From Pipra filicauda (taxonomy: Eukaryota; Chordata; Aves; Passeriformes; Pipridae): DNA of 64,000 nt. The translations under genes were made by a program, and so were the position numbers. The stretch is from contig NW_024104422.1 in NCBI RefSeq assembly GCF_003945595.2, positions 133,743 to 197,742 of the forward strand. Direction: 5' to 3'. Shown in pieces: positions 47,504 to 61,285 of this stretch. The first letter of the stretch is position 1. The number at the start of each line of letters is the position of its first letter. Under the pieces are notes generated by a model. That model did not search any database, had not been told where the DNA came from, and was given only the letters and a program-made list of their open reading frames with translations.

Positions 47504-49946
47504 TTTCTATAGCCTCTGTGGAGCCCATAGAAACTTGACAATTTACCAACAACTGGTCACTTTACCAACTATTCAAATCACAGGAAAGAAGGAATAACTT
47601 TTCAATAAAGGAGAATGCATAAATGTAAAACAAAAATGACACAATAATAAAGTAAATAATTCAGTCTTCCTGCCACTCTAAAAACTGAACAGACATGAAA
47701 AATCTCACAAAGTTTATTTATAAGAGACTTTTTTTTTCTAATATTTTCACATTCCTAATTTAAGCTCAATTTTTGAGGCCAGTGAGTCAATGCTGACTTT
47801 CTGAGTTGCCATTCACCCATCATCCTCTAACCATTTCCCTGAATCCAGCTGAATACTGGGACCATCCTTGTCATGAACTTTGAAAATCAGATTCCACTTG
47901 CTTTTTATGAAAGCACAATTATTATGTTGAACAAATCCTTGCCTTGAATCCTAATTCATACTCTCTGAAGGAAATACTCCTTGAAATACTCTCTGAAGAG
48001 AGTAGAAACGACTAGAAGACATTCCTGTCAAAAAGCTTCTTTATCAGAATTATGATGCTTAATTCCATTTTTGATTATGCACTTGCAATCAATAGTAGCC
48101 TGCTTCCCAAAAACCTATGTGCAAGAAGGCAGTGGTGACATACCAAAACTTCCTCTCCTTGGACTGTGCCTAAGAAACTAAAAATAGCTGGCATGAAGTG
48201 CAAGTGTTTCTAACAATTATATATAGAAAAAAAAATCACTCCATATTCCAAGTATGTACACATGTGTATAATTCCAAAAGTGTTTAACATTGCAATGTAA
48301 ACACTTTCCAATTGCTTTCCATGATATAGTTTTCTTGCTAATCATTCCAATCTGTAATTATTATTGTGGTGGATGATCATTTGGCTGCTGCTACTAAAAC
48401 CTTCAGTTGTATCTGTAAACTACTTCCATTAACTAGAGTAGACCAACTCCCTCACAAAAACCGAGTCATGTCTTGTTTAATCAAACCTTACACTTAAATT
48501 CCAGAATAGTAAGATGTCAAATGTACACAGTGTAGGTCAAAGAAGACAATCAAGTAAAATGCAAGTGGAATTGGGCACTTTCAAAAAAAAAGGGAGAGGA
48601 AAAGTTTCACCATGAGCAGCAATCATTGCAGCGGTAACTGCCTTTATGTGTGTCCAAAATACAGTACTTAAAAGTGTATGGAAATGTATTTCACAAAGAA
48701 AGTACATTTTTTAGGCATAGAGGTAGAGAGAGGAGGAAAAAAGTTACCTTCACAAATAATTTCATAAAAGTACCTGACCTTGTATCTGTAGTAAGAAGAA
48801 ATCACATCTAGTTGCTGAAGATGTTCCTTCTGATGAATCAAATGCAAGACAACTGCTCTTTCTATATGGGCAAAATTATTTGTTCTCTGTTATTCCAGTT
48901 ACATACTGATGTAACTCACTGCTATGATAGATTCTTGGAAGCAGGTTTGAAAAAATTTAATCAAGTTCAATGACAACTACCTTTTAAGCAAAGGACACTG
49001 ATTTGCCTGGCTAAGTGGTGCGTAAATTCCCAGCCTACAAGAGAGGAAAATGCTCTTTAGGCATCAAGTCCCACGCAGTGAAGACCTATCCAGGCATGAG
49101 AGAGATTCTCTGTGACCGGAAGGTCTATCTACTTAAAACTGAAATACAGTTTTTGGGATTTGCAGCACTAGGAGATATAGGTGATTTAGCACTTGCACAT
49201 GAAGATCAGCTCAAAGAAATGAGGGCAGGCCCAGGGAAAGAGTCCTGCTTTAGCTCCAGTGGTACAGGAAAGTATGGAAGAATGGTTGCTATGCTACATC
49301 TACAGGTTCAAGCTGGAGTATGAGCCTTGAAAACATGGAGAACAATGAGCAAAGTAACGCCATATTTTACAAAACTCAGCGAGATTACACAATTATTAAG
49401 GCTAGGAATAAATTTCAGAGCCAAATGCAATTGCACCAGAGGTGAAGGAAAATCTGCAATGAAATCATTCAAGCAGGAGCTTGTCCAGGCCATCAGGATT
49501 AGCACCTTCAGGTCCTGCAAATACATCATCGAAACTTTATGAACCACAAGTGCTCAGGACTTTGTTTTGATCTCTTGGGCAAACATCCTACTTTGTGAGT
49601 CAACAGCAGTGTTTTGAATAAATCAAGTTTACCTACAATGTCTTCTAGAAGACCAGTGAAGAAGAGTTATAGTAGTTAATCCTAGACACTACCAAAAGAG
49701 TTTCAGTTCAGTCCAATCCTTTTAATTTGCAACCTTTGGCATTCCGCCAAATAGCTGTGACTTAATAAGATCTGCAAGTTAAAATTAAAATCCTGCATGC
49801 CTGTCTGTTTCAGTTCTTATCCCACACTTCCTCTTTGGGTAAAATTCTCCACTATTATTGCTGTATCCTTAGCCTGTATTTTGTCTCTGATCTCCCTTAA
49901 CTTGTGGCAACAACTACTTAACAAAGACCCAAACATACTAAAGTGT

Positions 49947-50006
49947 AGCTATTTGGAAATAGCTATATAATAAATATAGCTATATAATAGATAGCTATAA
50001 AATAGA
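49947..50006 (+). repeat. AT-rich tandem repeat with TAGCTA palindromes
   Basis: An 8-bp perfect inverted repeat AGCTATTT-GG-AAATAGCT (49947-49964) overlaps three imperfect copies of a 15-17 bp unit starting TAGCTATA at 49960, 49977 and 49992. Confidence 0.75.
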
Positions 50007-52068
50007 TTTTAAGTCTCCAAAGTATTTTGGTTCAGAACCTTAGAAGTAAAAAAGAGACAATGCACAAGCTCAGCAAACAGAGTCTTGGAGATGCATGGAA
50101 GACACGATATAGCATATTCCTGAATACAGCAAACAGAACTTGAGAGAAAGCATAGGGCTGAAAGGTCCAATGTAAGGTATTTTTGTTTGAGACATTTAAT
50201 TCCTTTACTTCAAATAACAAATGTAGGGGATTCTGATACCTGCTCAACCAAGGGATTAGAAATAATGAACAACTGCTGTGTTGTACGCTATTTTTACTAC
50301 ATGGAAAGGAAACAATTTATGTTATGTAGCATAGGCCAGCACTGACAAAAAATACTTATATGCACTGTAACTACTGAGGACAACTCTGAAAGACATTAGT
50401 GGTAATAATTTCAATGACAGATCAACTGTGAATTTTCCCTTCTCTTTTTTATTTACATTCCTTTTCCTCTTCCGGGCTTTTTCTTTCCTTCATCTTTTTT
50501 TCTGCCTCTATTATTTCTATTCAAACAAGTTGGCCAAATGTTTTAAACAATAAAATATGCAGCAAATTCAGTATCTGGCAGCTCCTTGCTGTTTTGCACA
50601 ACGAATATACACTGTGTTTTCTACTGCAACCTCAAGGCTTTGCAAACTTGGGACTCACTCTGCTTTTGTAAACCAATAAAGATACATGTATTTTTAAAAG
50701 GATCCAGTTGCTCTCAGACGAGTTTATAACCCAAATGCTTTCCTGCTTTATACTCTCCAGTAAACAAAACAGAGATCAAGGTTACAAACTGAGAAAAGCT
50801 GAGACTGATGTTTCCAAAAATTTGCTATTGAATACTTAAGTACACAGGTAACATTTATTATTCCCTATGAACGCTGTTTAGGGAAAAGTTCAGGAAATTT
50901 GTTAGAAATTCTTATTTTAAGATGTTTTAAGACTTCATAAACCTCTGATAACAAAACAATAGGGGTAAGATAATAAGTTTCTATCCTTGATTACTTTTCT
51001 GCTTTAGTGGAGTGCTCCCACTGTGATCTGCACAAGACATTTCACAAGACATTTATCCGCAAGAGAAAGGAACAGAAAGAAATTCAGGCTGAGTGATTAA
51101 ACCTGATGTCTCCTTTCTGCAGACACGTGCACAGGCTTAATCAATCTGACGCCAGCAGTCTCCACTTTCACATTGCCTGCTGGCTTCATGCCTGACAGAT
51201 TCCACCTACTGTACATCTTTGTAGGCAGAATAGAGATGTGAGATAAAGAAAGCAGAGTGAGCCAGCAGAGCAGGCTGCATAAATTGCATGCCACTAGTCT
51301 GGGCTGCGTGAGGCTCTGATCCCTGTGACTGTTGCTGTCTCAGCCACCCCGCAGTGCAAATAGAGTGTTTATGAAGAGTATATGTTTGTTCTTGAAAGGC
51401 AAAGCTCGCAAAAAGTTAGGCTTACTCTGTTTTTTTTCCAAACTGTGAATGGTAATGCTTTCAACATTAAAGAGTCTGCCTCCTTTAAGTGTTGAGTTGT
51501 CCATCTACACATACTACATTAGTCAAATAGGAAACATATTGCGGTAATGGAGGTTCTTATGAAAATTTACCAATTCATCTTAGACACACTGACTTAAGAG
51601 GATTTTTTAAAGCAACACCTATTAGGCTTGCTATATGAAAGCAATGACTGTTTCAGGACAGAATTTTCCTGAGGGGCAAAAAATAAACAAAAACCTGTAA
51701 CTAAATCTCTAGCGTTCACTCTCCCCAATGAAAAACGCCAACAATGTCGCAATTTGAAATTCAGTAAGAAAAACAGTTAGCATAATAAATTGCTCTGGGC
51801 TCAACATGTCCTCGCTGATGGTAATACTGGATTCTCCCCTAAATAAAAACATCCCTTGAGGATGAAATGCTAGGACAGTAAATATTATGCTTTAAGAGGA
51901 TGAGAGGCAGACTGCCCGCTGTCTGAAATCCAGGAAAAAATCCCATTTCTTTCCCCTATCCCTATATTATTTAATATTTCAAGGCCCAAATGAGGAACCA
52001 TATTTGTACACAAGATGCAATGAAAGGCACTGACGAAAATGCATGGCTGTGGTAAACTTTACTCAAAT

Positions 52069-52092
52069 AATATATTCTGGAATATATTCTGG
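52069..52092 (+). repeat. Perfect 12-bp tandem duplication
   Basis: AATATATTCTGG occurs twice head to tail, followed by a short (AC)n run. It looks like a recent replication slippage event. Confidence 0.85.
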
Positions 52093-52807
52093 AACACACA
52101 CACAAAAAATCTAGTTTCAGATTTATAAGTTTACAAAAATTCCAAGAGTAAGAATAAGAGGTGACTAAGAAAATTACGACAGCAAGAGAAATTCCAAACA
52201 TGTATCTGAAATTAAACCCCATTCCTTTAAAATGATATAAATCACAGAGGTATGTTTCATTAATTCCAATAAATCTCGATATTATAACTGTACTACAAGT
52301 CTATTGGGAAAAAACATATAAGCAACCACAGGTTACAGACCAAGCTATTGCAGGCCAGTCATACTCCCAGGGGTATGGGGCAGCATCCCAGAATTCTAAT
52401 TTGCTACAGTTCTCTGAAAAAAATTGTATAAAATACCAAATGAGAGAAGTTCTTTTCAAACAGGTATGTCCTAAGCTGTAAGTAACTTCTGTATGGCTGG
52501 AAATTTCCTTCTCATTTCATGGGAGGGTATGATTATGTGAATGGCATCTATTCTTGATGATAAAACATAACGACAGTCCTTTTCAGGGAAGGCAGGGTAC
52601 AGAAAAAGGTTCCTGAGAATCAGAGACCTTCACAAAAAAATCCAAATAAAAAAAGAGACCACTGACTCAAACACAAGGGAAGAAAGATAAGAACAGGGTG
52701 TCTTTACCCCAGTGTTTTAATAGTGGTGATATGGCAAGTGGCATATGGACAATCCTGTCCTTACAAAACCTAACAAAATGTTCATTAGAATCCTCTCTGC
52801 TAAGATT

Positions 52808-52830
52808 TAAAATAAATAAATAAATAAATT
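52808..52830 (+). repeat. (AAAT)n microsatellite
   Basis: About five consecutive AAAT units. No flanking SINE or LINE was identified for which this would be the tail. Confidence 0.85.
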
Positions 52831-55800
52831 AAAGGACAATGTCAAGCATCCATTGAGATAAAATAATCGCTATCTTTTGAAATGTATCTTTTTTGGAGTG
52901 GTGAAGTTTTTTTCTCATACTTAGAGAAATATGCTTTCAAAACCATGCCATTTTTAATGAAATATTATCATCACCCACAGGAGTTGAGTGATGTATATTC
53001 CAGAAGTCTAAGAAAGCAGGAAGGCATAGCATTTCACCTAAAATATTTTGGATTCCAAGTGATGCTGTGTATAAACAGAAAATATAGCTAGATATACACA
53101 CAGCACAAGGTCTGCCAGGTCTCTGTTGAATCTTTTTGGGATAATGTAAATTTAGAAAAACAAAAAAAGGGGGGAGGAATCATGCTTTCCCTACTTTTTT
53201 TTCTTAAGTCTTGGTTGATAGCTGAGTCCTACAATTTGCAAACTTCTGTTTCTGCCTGATCCTGCCACTGAGTAACAGTCTGGATTGGAGACATTGGAAT
53301 TTGTTACCCATAAAATGATATTGATCCAATTTAGAATTGCCAGAATTGGACCAGGTGGGAAAGCACAAGCACAAAAAGCAAGAGAGTTCCAAGTTTCCAC
53401 TGATGTTTTTAGCAATTAGACGAACAGAAAGTGAAATCTTGAAAACCAAAGCAAATAATTTCTGTTTAAATAATGATACTGTCACCAAGTTAATGGCCTT
53501 TCAAGAAACTAATCATGAGGCAGGTGAGATTATTTTCTTTCTAGTCAAGAACTGGGGAGTCCCCACTGCTGAGTCTGCCTAGAAGTAAATCTGTTTGTAA
53601 CAGGCTCAAAAGACAGTATGGAAACGGCAGGGACCCTGCTCTGGATCCCTCCCTTTCTCTATGGAATCAAGTGAGTTTCCCTCAGACCTGCATCACTCCG
53701 CATCAGCCAGGATTTATGTCTGGCATGTCTGAAAGCTTTTTCAGGTATGAAAATCCTTCTTTAAAAAGACCAAACAAAAAGTAGGCAGAAAGAAAGCTCA
53801 CTGAGCAGCAGAAACTACCTAAGTAAAACAGGTTGAAGGCTGAGGTATGTGATTTAATTGAGGATGTATTTAGGCTAATAGGAAATGCCACTGATAAGAA
53901 GTTAAGGACTAAGTGGACAACATCTTCTAAGGGATTTCAAATTCTTTGATGAGTCTATAAGGCAGAAGTCCTCTTACAGTCTGTGCTGCAACCAGAGTTA
54001 AATACAGATTTATATATGTGGAGAAAAGGCTTGATAGTTACCTGTAATAAGCCTACATTGGATAGAGACAACCTGAGGTCAGAGAAGTTATTAGTCTGCC
54101 ATGGAAAACTTGTAGCGAATACAGAAAATGATCTGTGTAACAAACCTCAAACCCACGTCCCCTTCCTTCCCAAACTGAAGCAGCACTGCCTTCATCATCC
54201 TCACTTCCTAACTGACACGCAAAAACCAAGGCTCTCCCCTTCCATAGTATCTGTAGATTTACTTTCCCTTTTCCATACAGAACACTTTAACAATCACTCT
54301 GTTAACCATGCTGTCACAGATTCATAAGTAGTCGCTGAAAACATAGCTGGTTTCTGGAACACAGGAACTTTTCAGGATATCGTTGTGTTCTAAAGATGGA
54401 GATGATCTTCCTCATACCCAGAAAAAAAGGACACTTGAAGGCTAAAAGCAACTCTCCTCACCCAGGTAAGCAGCCAGTATGGTACCTGGCTAAGTCTTCT
54501 GGCTCAGCCAGAGGATGGAGGTTACAGTTTAAGACAGTTCCAGCTGTGACAGAGAAGTGGTAGAAAAGCCCTGTAGGCAGCGGATTGAATGCCAGCGTTC
54601 TATGTTGTCATTAACATGAGGTATCTAAGAATGAACAAATTATTTGCCCTGGGGCTCTCTAACTAAATTTGCTATACACATGTTAAATCAAGTTAAAAAT
54701 CTTGCCTTTCCAAACAGTTACTTTATTGCATTTCCAAAGATGCAGCTTGATCAGCTGACTTTGATTTCACCAGAGACCAACATTAGCTCACGCCTGCCAA
54801 ACCTGCACCAAAAAAAAAAAAAAAGTGTTTAAGTGCCTGTTATAAAAGGGGAAAAAAAAAGTTCACTCTTCCTGGCTTCAAATGTTTTATACTCTGCATG
54901 CTCTGAAGCATAACTCCTTTGCACACTGAGAGTTTTAACATACAAGCAGCACTCACAGATTGCATGTAAAGGGCTGAGAATGCACAGATCCCAGTCTGGA
55001 ACCACGGGGCCTTTGTTCCATACAAACCCCAACCATGGTACCACAGGAACTGAAGCCCCAGGCTGGCCTGAGAGCACCAAGAGATTTTCTGAGACATGCT
55101 GACAAGAAAGCCACATGTTGGTTCTTAATGCAGGAGATGCACTTGACGGAGCCCCTGCGTGGATGAAAATTTTTGTCCGTGAACTTTGAACAGAGAAGTA
55201 ATGGGTAGTTTTCAAGAAGGAAATTTGAACAAAAATAGTAACAAGATTTCTGGGGTTTTGACCTGATATCTTAGCTATAGATTTGGACAACTGTTTTTAA
55301 AAGGTTGCCCAGCACTGAGCACAGTACCTTCAATGGTACAGATGTAACAAAATGAATGGTATTGAATACTTTTTTGATGTACACTATTATTTCTGTTTCC
55401 TGAATTGTGTAATTTATTGCATATCTGGTGTCATCATGAAACTCCAGTCCTTGAAACCATACAGTTACCTTAAAGAAACACTAAAAAAGTCTGAAGACCA
55501 AATAATATACGTGTGTGTGAAGTGTGTGCCACACAGAGGGGATGCTCAGACCACATTGTGATTTTGGTAATGATCATGCAAAATTCCAAAGTTCCAAGGC
55601 TTAGATGACCTCAGAACACTCAGGGTAATAGTAGGAAAAATTCTTCCTCTTGCTTAAAATAGAGACTCAAGGAGGCAGACCTCTGTGCCATGCTGAACTT
55701 AAAGCTGTTTATGTTGAACATAAGTCCTGCCCTACCACGGGAACCAGGTTCTGCCTGCATGTTCACCACTTCAGGGGAGACCCAAATATGATCACTATGT

Positions 55801-56512
55801 CTCATTCAGCCCTTTTTTTTTTCTGTCCTGCGTCTGTCCACTAGGATTTTAATTACTGCCAACTGGAAGGACTGGTTTTGTTAGAAAGCACAAGGGAGTG
55901 GAATATGAAGCTTTCTTTTGCAGGTTCCCACTAATTGCTTTTCAGAGTTTTCCCTTCCAAAGGGTAAAGTGGTGCTCCTCACTTTCTTTTTTAGTGAAGG
56001 CCACAATTTCAAATTGAGTTATGAGTGGGATAAAATATATCTTTAAATAAGCAGGTGAGTAGAAATAGCTGAAGAGTTTATGGATCAAGACCTGGGTTTA
56101 TGGATCAAAAGTTTCAGAACAGTGAGATTGCAATAAAATATGCTTCCATTAGAACCATGTATGCTGAACATTAGGCAAAAATATTTTCATTTCCAATACC
56201 ACCAGATACTAGAAATCAACCATCCATATTAAAGTCATTAAGCTAATTGAGCACGCTTGCTAAAGACATCATTCCTAACATGAAAGAGTATTTTTTGTGA
56301 CCTATAAGCCCAAGTTTACATTTTATCGTGGCTCCCTGTTCGTATAATGATGGAGAATGTCTTTTCACTTCAGAAAGTATCTAAGTCTACATAAAGTCTT
56401 CATCTGAAACCAAGAAATTATACCAAGGCTTGTACAAATCCATTTATGAACCTTCTAATTCTCATGATTTGTAGCATTTTAAATGCAGTGTGTTCTGCAT
56501 TTTGGACTGTGA

Positions 56513-56541
56513 TTTTTTTTTTTTTTTTGGGGGGGTGGGGT
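56513..56541 (+). repeat. T16-G7 junction and G-rich stretch
   Basis: Sixteen T residues run directly into seven G residues, followed by TGGGGTGG. The G runs could form a quadruplex, and length polymorphism is likely. Confidence 0.85.
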
Positions 56542-58423
56542 GGAATTGATGCCAGTTGGATTACAAAGCACTTAGTACATTTTCAAAGATATCAGGATTG
56601 TTTAGTGCCAGGAACCAACACCAGATTTTTACCATGCTTAACACAAGTATATAAAATGCTGCTTCTGATTCTTTTGCTGCATCTGTATTTAAAAACTCAT
56701 CTGAATACTTCCCGTGCCAGGATGCACTTGTAACAGTACTGGAGCAAACACAGCTCTGAAGAAGGATGTTTCAACCAAAAAATCCATGCCAAGTAACAAC
56801 CAGGCTTAGCCTTATTTAGCTTATGATAGCTGATTAACCACAGCCAATGGCACAGTAGTAATGTTATGTAAGGAAACTCTTCCTAAGTTTTTTTGGTGCT
56901 ATGACTTCCTTTCCTTTAATTTGTTAATGGCTACATAAGAAAACAGGAAAGAAAAGCAACAAAAAGTGTTTTACAGCTGAGTGAGAATGGAAAATCTTAA
57001 TTTCTATCATAATGTTCTGGAAAAGTTATATACCAACAACAACAGGTGCATAATTAATGCACACTGGAGATAGTGATTACTGTTATCCTAAATCAAAAAT
57101 GCTAAAAACCAGCACACCCAAAAAAGAGAATGGAATAAAAATTAGAAATTAATTTAGGGACCTTATTTGCCTTTGTGCTACCATGCTCCAATTTAACTAA
57201 AAAAATAAACTCAGAGTATAGCTGGTGAGTCAAGCCTCTGATCTTGCTTAAATCTTCAAGCTAATCTTGTGATTATGGTGTTTCCCTATGACTGTTCTAA
57301 TTTGTGAGTTATGAAATTATAATTTTCCTATTTTAAGCTATTCTTTCAAAACATGCATTTGGATTAATGATAATATACAAACACTTGTTGAAATTTAGGA
57401 AATGTATTTGCAATTATAATCAAGCAGATAATTTTTGCAGAAATATATTTTATTATCTATATTCAAGTTCCTCATGAGAAAGAACATAAAATGACTGGTA
57501 TAGAAACTGCCATACAGACAAAAAATGTATGATTAAGATTGCCTGGTATTTGTCATCACAGTATCCTATTTTTATTTCTCTGTGAATTTGCCAACTTTGC
57601 AAAAATTATACAATAGTTTCTGAGAATTTCAGGATAAAACAAGTATTTATGTTGCTGTAATAAGCAAACAATAGTTAGAAAAAGATCCCCCTGTCCAGTC
57701 AGTAACAGTGTCATTCAAAAATCTAATTGTACTCTGCTTTAAAGCAGAAAGCTAGTGCTTCACAGGAGCTTCAGAGTTCTGTCAATAATGTGCTTTTTGC
57801 TGTTCTCAAGAAATCACCCAACTCAACTATAAGTCACTGAAAGACTTGAGTTTACAGTTGCTCAGCAGAGATTTCTTATAGCTTGACACCTCAATGATCC
57901 AATGATTCCCTTTTTACCAAGCAGACAGTATTTCTGCAGAGCCTTTACATGACATCCACAAAGACATAGGACATGGTTGGGATGAGGAATCCAAGTGGAA
58001 ATAGAAGTTTGCTCCTTTCAGCTAAGTGGAAGGGCTGTAATATTGGGAATCAGCAATAAGAGCACAGGCTGATCTGTGGGTGCTGTTAGAAGATCCAGCC
58101 TTTACTGATGGCAAATCGCACAGTAATTAACAGGGAGGAACACGGGTGCAGTAATACTGTTCTAACTACATGGACAAGCTGTGGCATAAGACAGAAATAT
58201 GACTTAATTGATATTCCATATCAAATTCTGCTACACTAATGTAGCAATTTTACATGCTACATATCTCCATGTTGCCCCCAAAATCAAGAGCGGCTACACA
58301 ATCACTTTCCAAAATATGCACAACTTACTCCACAGCACCTCAGTAAGTCTGAATGGCTCCTATCAAGCTAACTGCTGATTTTCTTTATTTTGTAAAAGAT
58401 CACTGCTTCAGAAATCCTCAAGT

Positions 58424-58862
58424 GAATCACAAAATAATTAATACTTGGAAGGAATGCACAGAGGTCATCTAATCCAGGCTCCTGTTCAAAGCAGAGCCAG
58501 CTTAGAACAGGTAGCTCAGGGCTTTGTCCTAACAAGTTTTGCATATCTCTGAGGATGGAGGTTCCACACTCTTCCACCACCAGATGTCCCAGTGTCTGAT
58601 CATCCTCATGATGACAAAACACTTCTCTATACCTATTCAGCATTTCCCACTGTTCATCTTGGATCTGTTGCTTCCTGTTCTGCCACTCTGTGCCTCTGAG
58701 ATGAAGTCTTCTCTACACCCTCCCATCAGGTGGTTGTAGACAGCAAGAAAAGTTTCCCCTGAGCCTTCCCTTCTCAAGGCTGAACAAAGCCAATTCTCCC
58801 AGTGCCACGTATTTGTCATGTACTCCAGTCCCCAAACATCCTGGTGATACTCTGCCAGTTCA
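58424..58862 (-). mobile_element. CR1 LINE fragment, minus strand, old copy
   Basis: The left edge GAATCACAAAATAATTAATA is a worn complement of the CR1 3' end, followed by CTTGGAAGGAATGCACAGAG and GAGGTCATCTAATCCAGG. Further right are CAGGGCTTTGTCCT, GATGGAGGTTCCACA, CACCCTCCCATCAGG and CCTGAGCCTTCCCTTCTC, all in the order expected of a CR1 subfamily with a long 3' region. It is a different subfamily from the copies at 11788 and 47012 and is more diverged. Confidence 0.9.
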
Positions 58863-61059
58863 ACAACTGAAGTCAGAGGGAACAGTTGCAGATTAAAATG
58901 CCAAGGGAAAGAATTCATCAGAATCTGGTTAAGCACAAAATAAGTAAAAGTTTCAAAGCACTAAAGAGAAGTTATTTCACAGAGGAAAAGAATGTATCAT
59001 ACCTCAGTGCTCTCACATCTTACAAATGGACTTGTGTATTACAAGAGTTTCTGTGGCATGTCATAGTGGCATATCTGGATCTTAGAAACACCTTTCCAAA
59101 TTCATTGTTACACAGTAGAAACTACAAGCTGTAACACTTAGAAGAATGAGCTCAGAAACAACATACCCTTCCTTCATTTGAGCAGGCAAATGAGGCACAT
59201 GGATCATGCAGATGAATCTTCACCCAGCATGAGATCAGAGAAAACAGCATTTGTTGCAAGTGGAGAATCCATCACTAATTTAAGGGAAATATCCAAACCA
59301 GCAGGACCTTTTCTTTTACAGTATACTACAGGTTTTTTTTGATTTATCAAATACAACATAGGGATCTATACAGATACAACTATGGATATACAGGCATCCA
59401 AGAATCACATGAGAAACGTGCAGAGAAAGCCTATGAAAACCCAACTATTTGCTATTGCTGGTACCCTTTCTCTCTCAAACCCAACCTTCACTAATGAAGC
59501 TTAACCACACACAATCACACAGCTCAATCACATTAAAGCTTCCTAAATATGGAACCCTGCTGCAGATCTCAGAATTTACAGCAGTATGAGTGGCCCAGGT
59601 AGTGTCTTCAGTCACAACAGCATATACCTATTACATTTCCATTAATAATGATCTAATTTGTTTTAGAGATATAAATTAATAGTCTAACCTTCCTATAAAA
59701 TCTCAGAAACAAGGAAACTTCCCTTAAATTACTCATATTTAGCAGTTGTGTTGTTGAAGACCTTAGGAGTTCCATGCATTGAGCTCTCAGTTTAACAACA
59801 AATCAGCCAATTCCAAACACTGGAGAAACCATCCCTTTTTTATTCTAAAATGCAAATGCAGTTTTGACATTTAAACCAGATTTCTGCTTTTGTGGAATGG
59901 AGATAAAATGGTGCTTATTAGCAGTTTGGTCACTTGTTTGATGTTATTAGCATCTCCCCAGGACATGAATAATTAACACTGGGACACTCAGAGACACTTG
60001 GATCACTTCCAAGTGTTTCTGTGCTTCAGTAATGCCTGGAGCCTTTTAGATATCGAAAATTGTCATTATCGTATTCCTCTCTTTCACCTAGGTAATGGAT
60101 CTTCAGACTCTAACAAAATGATCAGAGTTACTTAATTAGTCTCAGATTTTAGAAATAATAGCTTGATCAGTACTTATGCACTTTAATGTGCACTTGTCAG
60201 GTCACCTCCAACATGCTGTAATTTGTCAGCTGCAGCATGATAAATGCCACAGTCACGTCAGCCTTACAAGACAGACTCCATACTTGATTTGAAAATTTTC
60301 CTCTAAATATGTGTTTTAATGAAATTGTCAGAGCCATTTATTTATGAATTACCAATGATTCAGCATTACAGCTTTACAATGTTGAAGTCAAAAGACCATG
60401 CATTCCTTCCTGCAGAAATTCAAGTAGAATTTTTTTTTCTCTAGCTATACAACATGGACACAAAAATACTTCCAGCAGTTACCTTTATACAAATAGTTTT
60501 GGTCATACATTTATGTAGGTCATTAGGAGCTAGCTCATATTACTGTTAATTTCCAAGCTACAGAGAAATGTTATGCACTTAAGAAGCTTAAATGTTTAAT
60601 AGCTCAATCTTTGACAATTCACCATTTTGTCAACTATTGCATAGGGTTTTAATGCCTTTAGTGATGCTCTTAAATGAAATATCATTTAATTGTGTTGCAC
60701 TGCAAATTCAGTTTTTCCTGATGAGGGTCACAATTCAGTTCCCTTCTTTTCTTTTTTATTTTTTTTCTCTTTTAAAGACAGTCCAGCCATAAAACTCTCA
60801 ATGCATCTAGTTTTCATAGACTGGAGATTTCCTAGGGAATGGAACGTGAAGCATTTGGAGGTTTCTTTCACCTAGAAGTATGATAAGAATCTCCAGCCTC
60901 CCTGCTGGAAAGCAGTGAGTTTTCTAAAAAAAGAGTATTTTGTAAACAATGTGTTACTTCCAGGGATCTGTTCCACTGTTACATACAAGGATGCACCTTC
61001 TGTTCATAGTGTGTTAAAAGTATGGTTCCAGCATTGCAAGAGAGCAAGTCCTCTGGATT
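58863..61059. other. Unique DNA with a possible conserved element at 59930-60260
   Basis: No gene or transposon was recognised. The segment 59930-60260 has motif-rich, balanced sequence such as AATAATTAACACTG, TTACTTAATTAGTC, GCACTTTAATGTGCAC and CACAGTCACGTCAGCC, suggestive of a conserved enhancer. The short frames here, up to 82 codons, are unremarkable. Confidence 0.5.
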
Positions 61060-61192
61060 AGAATCATCGAATCATAGAACGGTTTGGGTTGGAAGGGATC
61101 TTAAAGCCCATGTCATTTCACCTCCCTGCCATGGGCAGGGACACCTTCCACTAGACCAGGTTGCTCAGAGGCCCATCCAACCTGGCCTTGAG
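61060..61192 (-). mobile_element. CR1 LINE 3' end, minus strand, about 130 bp
   Basis: The complement of an octamer tail (GAATCATCGAATCATAGAA) is followed by GGTTTGGGTTGGAAGGGAT and the intact stem CCCTGCC-ATG-GGCAGGG at 61124-61140, then CTAGACCAGGTTGCTCAGAG and CCCATCCAACCTGGCCTTGA. This is the same 3' structure as the copy at 11788, in opposite orientation, and looks relatively little diverged. It is cut off within the end of ORF2. Confidence 0.95.
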
Positions 61193-61285
61193 CTGCATAA
61201 AACCAGACCAGGCTGGATGAGACAACCTATACCTGCCACACAGCCCAAAAGATGGGCAAGCAGCCCCACTGAGCTGCAATATGAA
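61193..61285. other. Spacer between two CR1 fragments
   Basis: About 93 bases with a faint plus-strand CR1-like segment (CCAGGCTGGATGAGACAACCT, residues near 61207-61228). It may be a small CR1 scrap or unique sequence. Confidence 0.3.

Larger units (their letters stand above)
47504..58423. other. Unique AT-rich DNA, no recognised gene
   Basis: No interspersed element was recognised. Items seen: a 528-bp plus-strand frame at 49015-49542 broken by one TGA, a short AT-rich tandem repeat at 49947-50006, a 12-bp duplication at 52069-52092, an (AAAT)n run at about 52808-52830, an A run near 54810-54825, and T16-G7 at 56513-56535. The 153-codon minus-strand frame at 54829-55290 is the longest in the window and has no recognisable family motif. 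Confidence 0.6.

Noticed and set aside
54829..55290. 153-codon minus-strand open frame, the longest in the window
   Set aside because: The peptide matches no family I know, ends in a low-complexity region next to an A/T homopolymer, and overlaps a second open frame. It was not called as a gene.
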